NCBI GenBank assembly: GCA_946638265.1
Contig: CAMPBN010000085.1
Location: 1-5,658 of the forward strand
DNA length: 5,658 nt
Reading direction: 5' to 3'
Origin: an uncultured Bacillota bacterium
Lineage (GTDB): Bacteria; Bacillota; Clostridia; Peptostreptococcales; Anaerovoracaceae
In this document: one piece after another, positions 1-5,328 of the stretch
How positions within the stretch are numbered: the stretch's first letter is position 1
How the letters are laid out: each line of letters opens with the position of its first letter
Translations under genes and position numbers: made by a program
Notes under the pieces: model-generated
Told to the model about the DNA's origin: nothing
Seen by the model: the letters and a program-made list of their open reading frames with translations, nothing else
The model's database searches: none

Positions 1-809
1 GGGGCATGGGAAGACCGGGCTGGCACATCGAATGCTCTGCCATGAGCAAAAAGCATCTGGGCGAAACCATCGACATCCATGCCGGCGGTGAGGACCTGCA
101 GTTCCCGCACCACGAAAACGAAATCGCACAGTCCGAGGCATGCAACGGCTGCACATTTGCCAACTATTGGATGCACAACGGATTTATCACAATAGACAAC
201 GAGAAGATGAGCAAATCCAAGGGCAACTTCTTTACTGTCCGCGATATCCTGAAGGATTTTGACGGTGAAGTTTTGAGATTCTTCCTGCTTGAAGGCCACT
301 ACCGCGGTCCGATCAACTTCTCGGATACGCTGATGGAGCAGGCCAAGAACGGTCTTGCTCGTATGCAGAATGCCAAGACGACATTGGAGCATCTGGCTGC
401 CAACGGCACTGACGGCATGAGCGAAGAAGAAAAGAAATCCCTGGAAGGTCTGCAGCAGTATAAGGACAAGTTCTGCGAGAAGATGGATGATGACCTGAAC
501 ACTGCAGATGCCATTACAGCTGTCTTTGAACTGATCGCAGCAGTCAACACTCAGGTGAAAGACGGTGCCTCCAAGGAATATGCCAAGGCAGCGCTGGCTC
601 TCCTGACAGAGCTTACAGGCGTTTTGGGATTGCTCGAAAAGAGTGAAGAAGATGAAATCGACCCTGAAATTCAAAAGCTGGTCGAAGAAAGACAGAATGC
701 GCGCAAGGCCAAGGATTTTGCCAGAGCAGATGAAATTCGCGACATTCTCAAAGAAAAAGGAATCACCCTGAAGGATACACCGCAGGGCGTTCAGATAATC
801 AGAGGGTAG
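1..809 (+). CDS. cysS: Cysteinyl-tRNA synthetase, 5'-truncated by window edge
   Basis: Class I aminoacyl-tRNA synthetase that charges tRNA-Cys in the cytoplasm. The reading frame is open to the window edge (first complete codon at 3), so the ATG at 6 is an internal Met within the conserved WGMGRPGWHIECSAM stretch and not the start. Counting that Met as 1, the zinc ligands are visible as Cys10, His35 and Glu39 (E. coli Cys209, His234, Glu238), and the KMSKS signature is at 67-71. The Cys-to-KMSKS spacing of 57 residues equals that of the E. coli enzyme. By this alignment about 200 N-terminal residues, including the HIGH motif, lie upstream. The rest is the helical anticodon-binding region, ending with the usual family tail (ARADEIRDILKEKGI, then GVQIIRG). 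The stop TAG at 807-809 is followed after 11 nt by the next gene. Identification is secure. Confidence 0.97.
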   Translation, partial: GMGRPGWHIECSAMSKKHLGETIDIHAGGEDLQFPHHENEIAQSEACNGCTFANYWMHNGFITIDNEKMSKSKGNFFTVRDILKDFDGEVLRFFLLEGHYRGPINFSDTLMEQAKNGLARMQNAKTTLEHLAANGTDGMSEEEKKSLEGLQQYKDKFCEKMDDDLNTADAITAVFELIAAVNTQVKDGASKEYAKAALALLTELTGVLGLLEKSEEDEIDPEIQKLVEERQNARKAKDFARADEIRDILKEKGITLKDTPQGVQIIRG

Positions 810-820
810 GTAAAAAGATT

Positions 821-1714
821 ATGAATAAGGCTGAAGTGGGCAGCGTGCGTTTCTTTCGAAGGATGATAACGCTCGTTACGCTGGCCGTCATCACAATACT
901 TGCAATATCGCTGATATTTGTTGCAGGTAATCTCAAAAAAGCAAAAACCGATTTGGATTATTACAAAGGCGGCGGAGCGGCAGGCTCCGTTATGGTAGAC
1001 AACACCAGCGTGCAGGATGGGGAGCAGAATGCTTATGAAACTCTCTTCCCGGATATGTATGTGTCAAGACCGGAGGAGTTTACGCGACTTTTTGATAAAG
1101 ACAGATTTTTCTATCTCACTTTTACGGGAGGCCCAAGCCTGGAAACTTCCAAGATTTTGGACCAGCTGGCAGCACTTGATGTGAAAGCCACGTTTTTCGT
1201 AAAGGGAGGAGATTCTCCGGAAGGCCGCCAGATTTTGAAGCGTATCGTGGATGAAGGCCACACTGTCGGCATCTACGGATACGAACTTTCCAAGGATAAG
1301 GTTTACGAATCGGTGGAGGTTTATCTGGAAGATTTCTGGAAAGAATACCAATTGATTTACGACGCTACGGGGGTCCAGCCGACAGTGTTCAAATTCCAGG
1401 GCGGCACCACCAACAGCTACAATGCCCTTATCAGGCAGGCGCTTTGTTCGGAAATGGTAAGAAGAGGCTTTTCGTATTTTGACTGGAATGCAAATTCGGG
1501 AGACCTGGTACCGGGCACCGATGCGGAGACTATTGCCGCAAATGCCATTCTTACCGGCGGTGAAAAGCAGAGAATTTTCCTCCAGATGCACGATTGCTCG
1601 GGTGGCGGCATCGCAGGGGCAAAGGCTCTGCCAAAGATAACGGAACACTTCAAAGAGGCAGGATACGAATTTAGGCCTATTACCAACGACATTATGCCTA
1701 TGGCTTTTGAATAG
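821..1714 (+). CDS. Membrane-anchored NodB-fold polysaccharide deacetylase-like protein, probably catalytically inactive
   Basis: 297 residues. A short basic N-terminus precedes one strongly hydrophobic segment (about 15-36), then a short charged linker and a NodB/carbohydrate esterase 4 domain from about 95 to 290. A single-pass protein with the domain outside the membrane is inferred. The fold is recognisable from LTFTGGPS (99-106), KATFFVKGG (122-130), DEGHTVGIYGYEL (144-156), FKFQGGTTNSYN (190-201), YFDWNANSGD (219-228), LQMHD (254-258) and a GYEF segment near the end. However, the catalytic DD of TFDDGP is replaced by Thr102-Gly103. The two metal histidines of the HxxxH motif are Tyr152 and Leu156, and the RFPGG arginine and proline are Lys191 and Gln193. 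Only the later Asp and His motifs remain. This suggests a pseudoenzyme, perhaps a glycan-binding or scaffolding protein. The start ATG has a weak Shine-Dalgarno (AGGT overlapping the cysS stop). Two bactofilin genes follow directly. Confidence 0.85.
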   Translation: MNKAEVGSVRFFRRMITLVTLAVITILAISLIFVAGNLKKAKTDLDYYKGGGAAGSVMVDNTSVQDGEQNAYETLFPDMYVSRPEEFTRLFDKDRFFYLTFTGGPSLETSKILDQLAALDVKATFFVKGGDSPEGRQILKRIVDEGHTVGIYGYELSKDKVYESVEVYLEDFWKEYQLIYDATGVQPTVFKFQGGTTNSYNALIRQALCSEMVRRGFSYFDWNANSGDLVPGTDAETIAANAILTGGEKQRIFLQMHDCSGGGIAGAKALPKITEHFKEAGYEFRPITNDIMPMAFE

Positions 1715-1715
1715 A

Positions 1716-1721
1716 AAGGAG
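1716..1721 (+). promoter_or_regulatory. Ribosome binding site fixing the start of the first bactofilin
   Basis: AAGGAG lies 6 nt upstream of the ATG at 1728. It decides between that ATG and an in-frame TTG at 1707, which would overlap the end of the deacetylase-like gene and has no comparable site in front of it. Confidence 0.8.
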
Positions 1722-1727
1722 CGGGAC

Positions 1728-2414
1728 ATGTCCACAAAAGAAAATTTTCTCACTGCTCTAAAGCAACTTACAGGTTTTGAAGATGAGCAGGCAGGAGCTG
1801 CTGAGACACCTGAAGCAAAGTCTCGCGAAGCAGTCTCCAAGGTTAAGATCGAGCCGATTCACATGCAGATGGAAGGACCGGAAATTCCTTCGGGAGATTT
1901 CAACAGTAATATGAATGTCAGCTTTTCGGATCTCCAGAAGGAGGATTTCGGAGCAAAGGCCGAGACAGGACGCACCAGCATCCCGACAGGAATGAAAGTG
2001 GTGGGCGACATTGAGTCCATCGACAGGATTGAGATGATGGGCAAGGTGGAAGGCAGCATTTCCACAACGGGAGATGTTATCGTGACAGGCACCGTGATCG
2101 GCGATGTGGATGCGGGCAATATGCTTTTGCAGAGCAGCGCCATCAAGGGCAATGTTAATGCCAACGGCGATGTCACCATCGAAAAAGATGCGAAAATAGT
2201 AGGAAATATCAAGGCAGAAAATATACATCTCGACGGAAGAGTCAAGGGCAACCTCAAAATTGCCGAGGTAGCAGAACTGGCTGCCGGCGCTCTTGTTCTG
2301 GGAGATATTGAAACCGGTTTCATTTCCACGAGTCGCGGAACGCGCATCAGAGGAAATATCATCACCAAGCAGGTGGATGATTATGGTGAAGATGATTTTG
2401 ATATAGAGGTATAA
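1728..2414 (+). CDS. Bactofilin (polymer-forming cytoskeletal protein), first of a tandem pair
   Basis: 228 residues. Bactofilins are small bacterial cytoskeletal proteins that polymerise without nucleotide into non-polar filaments, often at the inner face of the membrane, where they position cell-wall enzymes. The bactofilin domain is about 85-211 and shows the repeated right-handed beta-helix turn pattern of hydrophobic residues alternating with Gly-Asp or Gly-Asn (GDI at 93-95, GDV at 125-127, GNV at 141-143, GNI at 159-161, GNL at 174-176, GDI at 192-194, GNI at 209-211). About 84 residues before it look disordered; they begin with a possible short amphipathic helix (MSTKENFLTALKQLTGF). 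After the domain is an acidic tail (DDYGEDDFDIEV). The start at 1728 was chosen on its Shine-Dalgarno. The domain aligns without gaps over 127 residues to the next gene's, roughly 36% identical by eye. The preceding membrane protein is a plausible partner (inference). Confidence 0.92.
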   Translation: MSTKENFLTALKQLTGFEDEQAGAAETPEAKSREAVSKVKIEPIHMQMEGPEIPSGDFNSNMNVSFSDLQKEDFGAKAETGRTSIPTGMKVVGDIESIDRIEMMGKVEGSISTTGDVIVTGTVIGDVDAGNMLLQSSAIKGNVNANGDVTIEKDAKIVGNIKAENIHLDGRVKGNLKIAEVAELAAGALVLGDIETGFISTSRGTRIRGNIITKQVDDYGEDDFDIEV

Positions 2415-2416
2415 AC

Positions 2417-3385
2417 ATGGGAGCATCAGGAAACAGAAGATCGATAAAATTAAGCAATCTGTCGGGGACTCCGGCAGAGGAAAACAAAAAGCCGGATGCA
2501 ATGTCCAGCCAGAGTGACAACTTCGAAGAAGCTACCATGGCAGAAGCAGTGGAAGAAGTATTGGCGGAGGCTCCTGTAGCGGAGGCGCCGCAAGAAGCTC
2601 CTGCGGAAGAGCCTCTCAGTGAGTCCGACACTATGGCCGCTGCATTTGCCGAAGCCTTCGAAGGCTCTGTGGCCGAGCCGCATGCAGAAGAAACTCCTGA
2701 AGCGGAGGAGCCTGCAATGCCTGCGGAAGAGCCGGCAGCAGAGGAAAAGCCTGAAGAGGCCGAAGCTGCACTGGCCGCAAAGGCTGTCATAGCTGCAGAA
2801 GTGGCTGCACAGAATGCGGTTCACGAGGCTGCGCTTACTGCTGAGGAAGAGGAAAAGGCCATCGACGAGATTGTGGACAGATCCGACAGCGTGGCAGAAG
2901 CTCTTCACAAGATTGAAAAGCGCGAAGAAAAGAAAAAGGAAGAAGTTGAGGAAATCCTGTATTCACAGATTTCCGACGAAGTGGGTTATATCGCAAAGGG
3001 CACCAAGATTCACGGAGACATTGTCGGTGACGGCCACCTGGAGATTAACGGCGTAGTTGAGGGCGGCATCATCGCCAGAGGTAATGTCAAAGTCAACGGT
3101 GATGTGTTTGGCGATATCTCTTGCGGCAACCTGATCATCAACGAAGGTGTGCTGAAAGTGGACGTGCAGGCAAGAGAGGATATCTCCCTTGGCAAAGACG
3201 CCCGCATAGAGGGAGATATCAGATGCCGCCGCATTTCCATCGAGGGCACTGTAGTGGGTAACGTCACCGCCACCGAGCTGGTGCGCGTTTCCGAAACGGC
3301 TACGATCAACGGTAACATTACTACCGGCAGTATTGCGGTAGGTATGGGAGCCGTTCTCAATGGTAGCATCAAGATGGTAAATTAG
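2417..3385 (+). CDS. Bactofilin with long acidic Ala/Glu/Pro-rich N-terminal region, second of a tandem pair
   Basis: 322 residues. The C-terminal bactofilin domain (about 192-318) has the same beta-helix turn pattern as the preceding gene (GDI at 200-202, GDV at 228-230, GDI at 232-234, GDI at 266-268, GNV at 281-283, GNI at 299-301) and aligns to it without gaps. Almost nothing follows the domain. The first 190 residues are unusual for this family. There is a short basic start (RRSIKLSN), a low-complexity acidic Ala/Glu/Pro region (about 40-115, PAEEP at 62-66 and 102-106), then a stretch likely to be helical or coiled coil (about 112-185), including the highly charged KIEKREEKKKEEVEE. This may be a spacer or a docking arm (inference). 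The gene starts 2 nt after the previous stop, with AGAGGT at 2405-2410 inside the upstream coding end, which implies translational coupling. The pair probably arose by duplication and may co-polymerise. Confidence 0.92.
   Translation: MGASGNRRSIKLSNLSGTPAEENKKPDAMSSQSDNFEEATMAEAVEEVLAEAPVAEAPQEAPAEEPLSESDTMAAAFAEAFEGSVAEPHAEETPEAEEPAMPAEEPAAEEKPEEAEAALAAKAVIAAEVAAQNAVHEAALTAEEEEKAIDEIVDRSDSVAEALHKIEKREEKKKEEVEEILYSQISDEVGYIAKGTKIHGDIVGDGHLEINGVVEGGIIARGNVKVNGDVFGDISCGNLIINEGVLKVDVQAREDISLGKDARIEGDIRCRRISIEGTVVGNVTATELVRVSETATINGNITTGSIAVGMGAVLNGSIKMVN
2600..2733 (+). repeat. Low-complexity Ala/Glu/Pro coding repeat within the second bactofilin
   Basis: The 14-nt word CCTGCGGAAGAGCC occurs at 2600-2613 and again at 2720-2733, exactly 120 nt (40 codons) apart in the same frame, encoding the two PAEEP motifs. 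The DNA between and around them is rich in GAAGAG/GCGGAG/GCAGAA-type codons. It lies in the acidic linker and is best read as internal low-complexity expansion, not a mobile repeat. Confidence 0.6.
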
Positions 3386-3388
3386 AAA

Positions 3389-3802
3389 ATGGATTTAAAA
3401 CAGATCAATACGACGGCACTCGCCTATCTGGGCGATGCCGTCTATGAAGTTTATGTAAGAGAAGCTTCTGTTCGCAGAAACCCGGCCAATATTGACGCTG
3501 TGCATCGCAGTAATATCAGGTATGTCCGGGCGGAGGGACAGGAGCTTGCTATTAGGGGACTGAAAGATGAGCTGACGCCTGAAGAGGCAGCTCTTGTCAG
3601 ACGGGCGCGCAATCACAAAATCACTTCCAGTCCGCGGAACGTCAACCCGATGACTTACAAAATGGCTACGGCTTTTGAGGCGCTTGTCGGCTACCTGTAT
3701 CTTTCGGGAGACAAAGACAGGCTGGAGTATATCATCGAAAAAGCGCTTTCGATCATCGAAGCGCAGGGTTCTGAGGTAAGCCAAAGGGCGGAAAGGAAAT
3801 AA
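3389..3802 (+). CDS. mrnC: Mini-ribonuclease III (23S rRNA maturation)
   Basis: 137 residues, consistent with the short Mini-III family: an RNase III catalytic domain without the double-stranded-RNA-binding domain. In Bacillus subtilis this enzyme matures the ends of 23S rRNA. The first RNase III motif is ALAYLGDAVYEVYVR (10-24) with acidic Asp16 and Glu20. The family's basic loop RRARNHKITSSPRN follows (71-84), then the second catalytic helix NPMTYKMATAFEALVGYLYL (86-105) with Glu97. The gene begins 3 nt after the bactofilin stop and has only a weak Shine-Dalgarno (GATGG, 11 nt upstream), so translation is probably coupled to the gene before it. It precedes thyA by 1 nt. Placement between cysS and rlmB matches the conserved Bacillota order and supports the call. 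Confidence 0.95.
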   Translation: MDLKQINTTALAYLGDAVYEVYVREASVRRNPANIDAVHRSNIRYVRAEGQELAIRGLKDELTPEEAALVRRARNHKITSSPRNVNPMTYKMATAFEALVGYLYLSGDKDRLEYIIEKALSIIEAQGSEVSQRAERK

Positions 3803-3803
3803 A

Positions 3804-4634
3804 ATGAGCAAAGCAGACGGATTGTTTGTCAATATGTGCCGTGAGATACTCGACCACGGTTTTTCTACTGAAGGACAGAAAGTAAGAGCGAAGTGGGAAG
3901 ACGGAACGCCTGCCCATACCATCAAGACTTTTGGCGTAGTGAACAGATACAATCTCTGGGAGGAGTTTCCGGCCTTGACGCTGCGTCCGACCGCCATCAA
4001 ATCCGCAGTGGATGAGATGCTCTGGATCTGGCAGAAAAAGTCCAACAACATCAAGGACCTGAACAGCCACATCTGGGACGAATGGGCTGACGAAAACGGC
4101 AGCATCGGAAAAGCCTACGGCTATCAGCTGGGAGTGAAGTACCGCTTTGCGCAGGGCGAGATGGACCAGGTGGACAATGTGATCTGGCAGCTGAAAAACC
4201 AGCCTTATTCCCGTCGCATCCTGACCAATATCTATAATTTCGCGGACCTGATGGAAATGGGTCTGGAGCCTTGTGCATACAGCATGACTTTCAACGTGAC
4301 CGGCGACCGCCTCAACGCGATCCTCAACCAGCGCTCTCAGGATATTCTGGCAGCCAACAACTGGAATGTGGTGCAATATTCCGTTCTGGTGCACATGCTG
4401 GCTCAGGTGTGCGGCTTCAAACCGGGCACTCTGGTGCATGTGATTTCGGATGCTCACATCTACGACAGACACATAGATATCATCAAGGAACTCATCGAAA
4501 GACCGCAGTTCCCGGCACCGACTTTCAAGCTGAATCCGGATGTTAAGGACTTCTACGACTTTACGCCGGACGATGTCATCATCGAAAACTACGAAAAGAA
4601 TCCGCAGATTAAGAACATTCCGATTGCGGTGTAA
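3804..4634 (+). CDS. thyA: Thymidylate synthase (ThyA, folate-dependent)
   Basis: 276 residues. Converts dUMP to dTMP using methylenetetrahydrofolate and releases dihydrofolate. The catalytic cysteine is Cys157 in LEPCAYSMTF. The phosphate and nucleotide-binding elements are visible: Arg28 near the N-terminus, SRR at 136-138, NQRSQD at 175-180 with Arg177 and Asp180, NWNVVQYSVLVHMLAQ at 186-201, and HIYDRH at 218-223 with the His/Tyr pair that contacts deoxyribose. The C-terminus ends in NIPIAV, resembling the PVAV end of E. coli ThyA. The residue after the catalytic Cys is Ala where E. coli has His. From memory, this and the DGTPAHTIKTFGVVNRY segment (33-49) are typical of a clostridial subfamily, so I read it as lineage variation. 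AAAGGA lies 6 nt before the ATG. The dihydrofolate product is the substrate of the next gene. Confidence 0.97.
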   Translation: MSKADGLFVNMCREILDHGFSTEGQKVRAKWEDGTPAHTIKTFGVVNRYNLWEEFPALTLRPTAIKSAVDEMLWIWQKKSNNIKDLNSHIWDEWADENGSIGKAYGYQLGVKYRFAQGEMDQVDNVIWQLKNQPYSRRILTNIYNFADLMEMGLEPCAYSMTFNVTGDRLNAILNQRSQDILAANNWNVVQYSVLVHMLAQVCGFKPGTLVHVISDAHIYDRHIDIIKELIERPQFPAPTFKLNPDVKDFYDFTPDDVIIENYEKNPQIKNIPIAV

Positions 4635-4639
4635 AATCA

Positions 4640-4668
4640 GGCGTTAAAGTTTATCGCCGATAGGCGAT
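4640..4668 (+). promoter_or_regulatory. Two overlapping, mutually exclusive hairpins between thyA and folA
   Basis: The 60-nt gap contains three alternating arms. ATCGCC (4653-4658) pairs with GGCGAT (4663-4668) across a GATA tetraloop. The same CGCC (4655-4658) can instead pair with GGCG (4640-4643), extended by TAA/TTA (4645-4647 with 4651-4653) after one T-T mismatch, leaving a 3-nt loop. Only one can form at a time. No T-run follows, so neither looks like an intrinsic terminator. The folA Shine-Dalgarno AGGGGAG begins 13 nt downstream, so an effect on mRNA stability or translation is possible but unproven. Confidence 0.4.
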
Positions 4669-4694
4669 GCGTAAGGAACAAGGGGAGAACAGCG

Positions 4695-5285
4695 ATGAAA
4701 GCTATTGTTGCTACGGAGAAAAACTGGGGCATAGGAAAGGACGGCAATCTGCTGATCCATCTCCCCGGAGATCTGAAATTTTTCAAAGAAGAGACCATGG
4801 GCAAGGTCCTCATAATGGGCCGCAAAACCCTGGAATCCCTGCCGGGCGGCAGACCGCTGGAGGGACGCACCACCATAGTGCTGACGAGAGACGAAAATTA
4901 TCGTCCCGCATATATGGACAAGCTGGATGCAGAAGGGCAGATTACGCTCAAAAGCGGAAAGAAGGTGACTCCGGGCAGGATGATCCTTGCGGGCAACTAT
5001 GACGAGCTGATGACCAAACTGTTGGTGATGGAAGCGATGGATGGCATTGACATCGAAGAGGATGTGATGGTGGCAGGCGGGGAAAGCATATATGATATGT
5101 TCGCTCCTTATTGCAATGAATTCATCGTCACACGCATCGACAAAGAAATAGAGGCGGACAGGTTTTTCCCGAATCTGGACGACGAAGTGAAGTCCGGCAA
5201 GATGCAGATAGCATGGGAAAGCGCGCCGCAGCGTGACGAAGTAAGCGGCACGGAATACAGGTTTGTGCGATATCGGAGAAAATAG
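4695..5285 (+). CDS. folA: Dihydrofolate reductase with an enlarged central insert
   Basis: 196 residues. NADPH-dependent reduction of dihydrofolate to tetrahydrofolate, closing the cycle opened by ThyA. The Met20-type loop is NWGIGKDGNLLIHLP (10-24), and the catalytic acid is Asp26 in LPGDLKFF. The NADPH site is GRKT (42-45) and the glycine pair at 128-129 (AGGESIY). The folate-binding Arg is Arg58 in RPLEGRTTIVLTR, and Thr146 matches E. coli Thr113. The E. coli Trp22 position is Ile21. Arg58 to the Gly pair spans 70 residues against 38 in the E. coli enzyme, so about 32 extra residues lie there (about 70-122). They explain the length over the usual 160 or so. Each conserved motif is intact, so activity is expected. 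AGGGGAG (4681-4687) sits 7 nt before the ATG. The gene is flanked by the two largest gaps in the block, each with an inverted repeat. Confidence 0.95.
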   Translation: MKAIVATEKNWGIGKDGNLLIHLPGDLKFFKEETMGKVLIMGRKTLESLPGGRPLEGRTTIVLTRDENYRPAYMDKLDAEGQITLKSGKKVTPGRMILAGNYDELMTKLLVMEAMDGIDIEEDVMVAGGESIYDMFAPYCNEFIVTRIDKEIEADRFFPNLDDEVKSGKMQIAWESAPQRDEVSGTEYRFVRYRRK

Positions 5286-5309
5286 CGACCGCCTGTTTGC
5301 GAGGTCGCT
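5284..5309 (+). promoter_or_regulatory. Stem-loop overlapping the folA stop codon
   Basis: AGCGACC (5284-5290) pairs perfectly with GGTCGCT (5303-5309), 7 bp, starting inside the TAG stop. The 12-nt loop can form a further GC/GC pairing (5291-5292 with 5299-5300). Only a short TTTT comes later (5320-5323), with a purine stretch between, so this is not a good intrinsic terminator. It could be a weak attenuator or a 3'-end stabiliser, and it ends just before the rlmB ribosome binding site. Confidence 0.45.
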
Positions 5310-5313
5310 GCCG

Positions 5314-5319
5314 AGAGGA
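5314..5319 (+). promoter_or_regulatory. Ribosome binding site for the rlmB-like gene
   Basis: AGAGGA with 9 nt to the ATG at 5329. It supports that start, which places a long basic N-terminal extension in the protein instead of beginning near the conserved domain. A second AGGA (5324-5327) is too close to the ATG to serve. Confidence 0.6.
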
Positions 5320-5328
5320 TTTTAGGAT

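Noticed and set aside
1109..1714. Deacetylase-like gene as a decaying pseudogene
   Set aside because: The frame is uninterrupted, the length is normal and the structural motifs are kept. Only active-site positions are altered, which fits a retained pseudoenzyme better than decay.
1707..1727. In-frame TTG start for the first bactofilin, overlapping the deacetylase-like gene by 8 nt
   Set aside because: The ATG at 1728 has AAGGAG at ideal spacing, and the TTG would place that Shine-Dalgarno inside the coding region.
1064..1840. 258-codon open frame on the - strand opposite the deacetylase-like gene
   Set aside because: It crosses the junction of two well-supported + strand genes, resembles no family I recognise and is composed like an antisense shadow.
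2600..2733. Repeats in the second bactofilin as a CRISPR or mobile repeat
   Set aside because: Only two short copies, in frame and encoding the same PAEEP motif within a low-complexity protein region.
1758..2908. Several long - strand open frames across the two bactofilins
   Set aside because: The + strand proteins have clear family structure and ribosome binding sites. The reverse frames have low-complexity Ser/Ala or Cys/Phe/Arg-rich translations produced by the GAA/GCA-rich coding strand.
3395..4472. Two overlapping - strand open frames across mrnC and thyA
   Set aside because: They lie opposite highly conserved enzymes and have no recognisable domains or start context.
4667..5002. Alternative + strand frame starting at an ATG just upstream of folA
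   Set aside because: It overlaps folA out of frame, gives a compositionally odd protein, and the strong AGGGGAG site matches the ATG at 4695 instead.
5283..5323. Intrinsic terminator after folA
   Set aside because: The stem is good, but the only T-run is four bases long and lies 10 nt past the stem after a purine-rich stretch, so termination is not supported.
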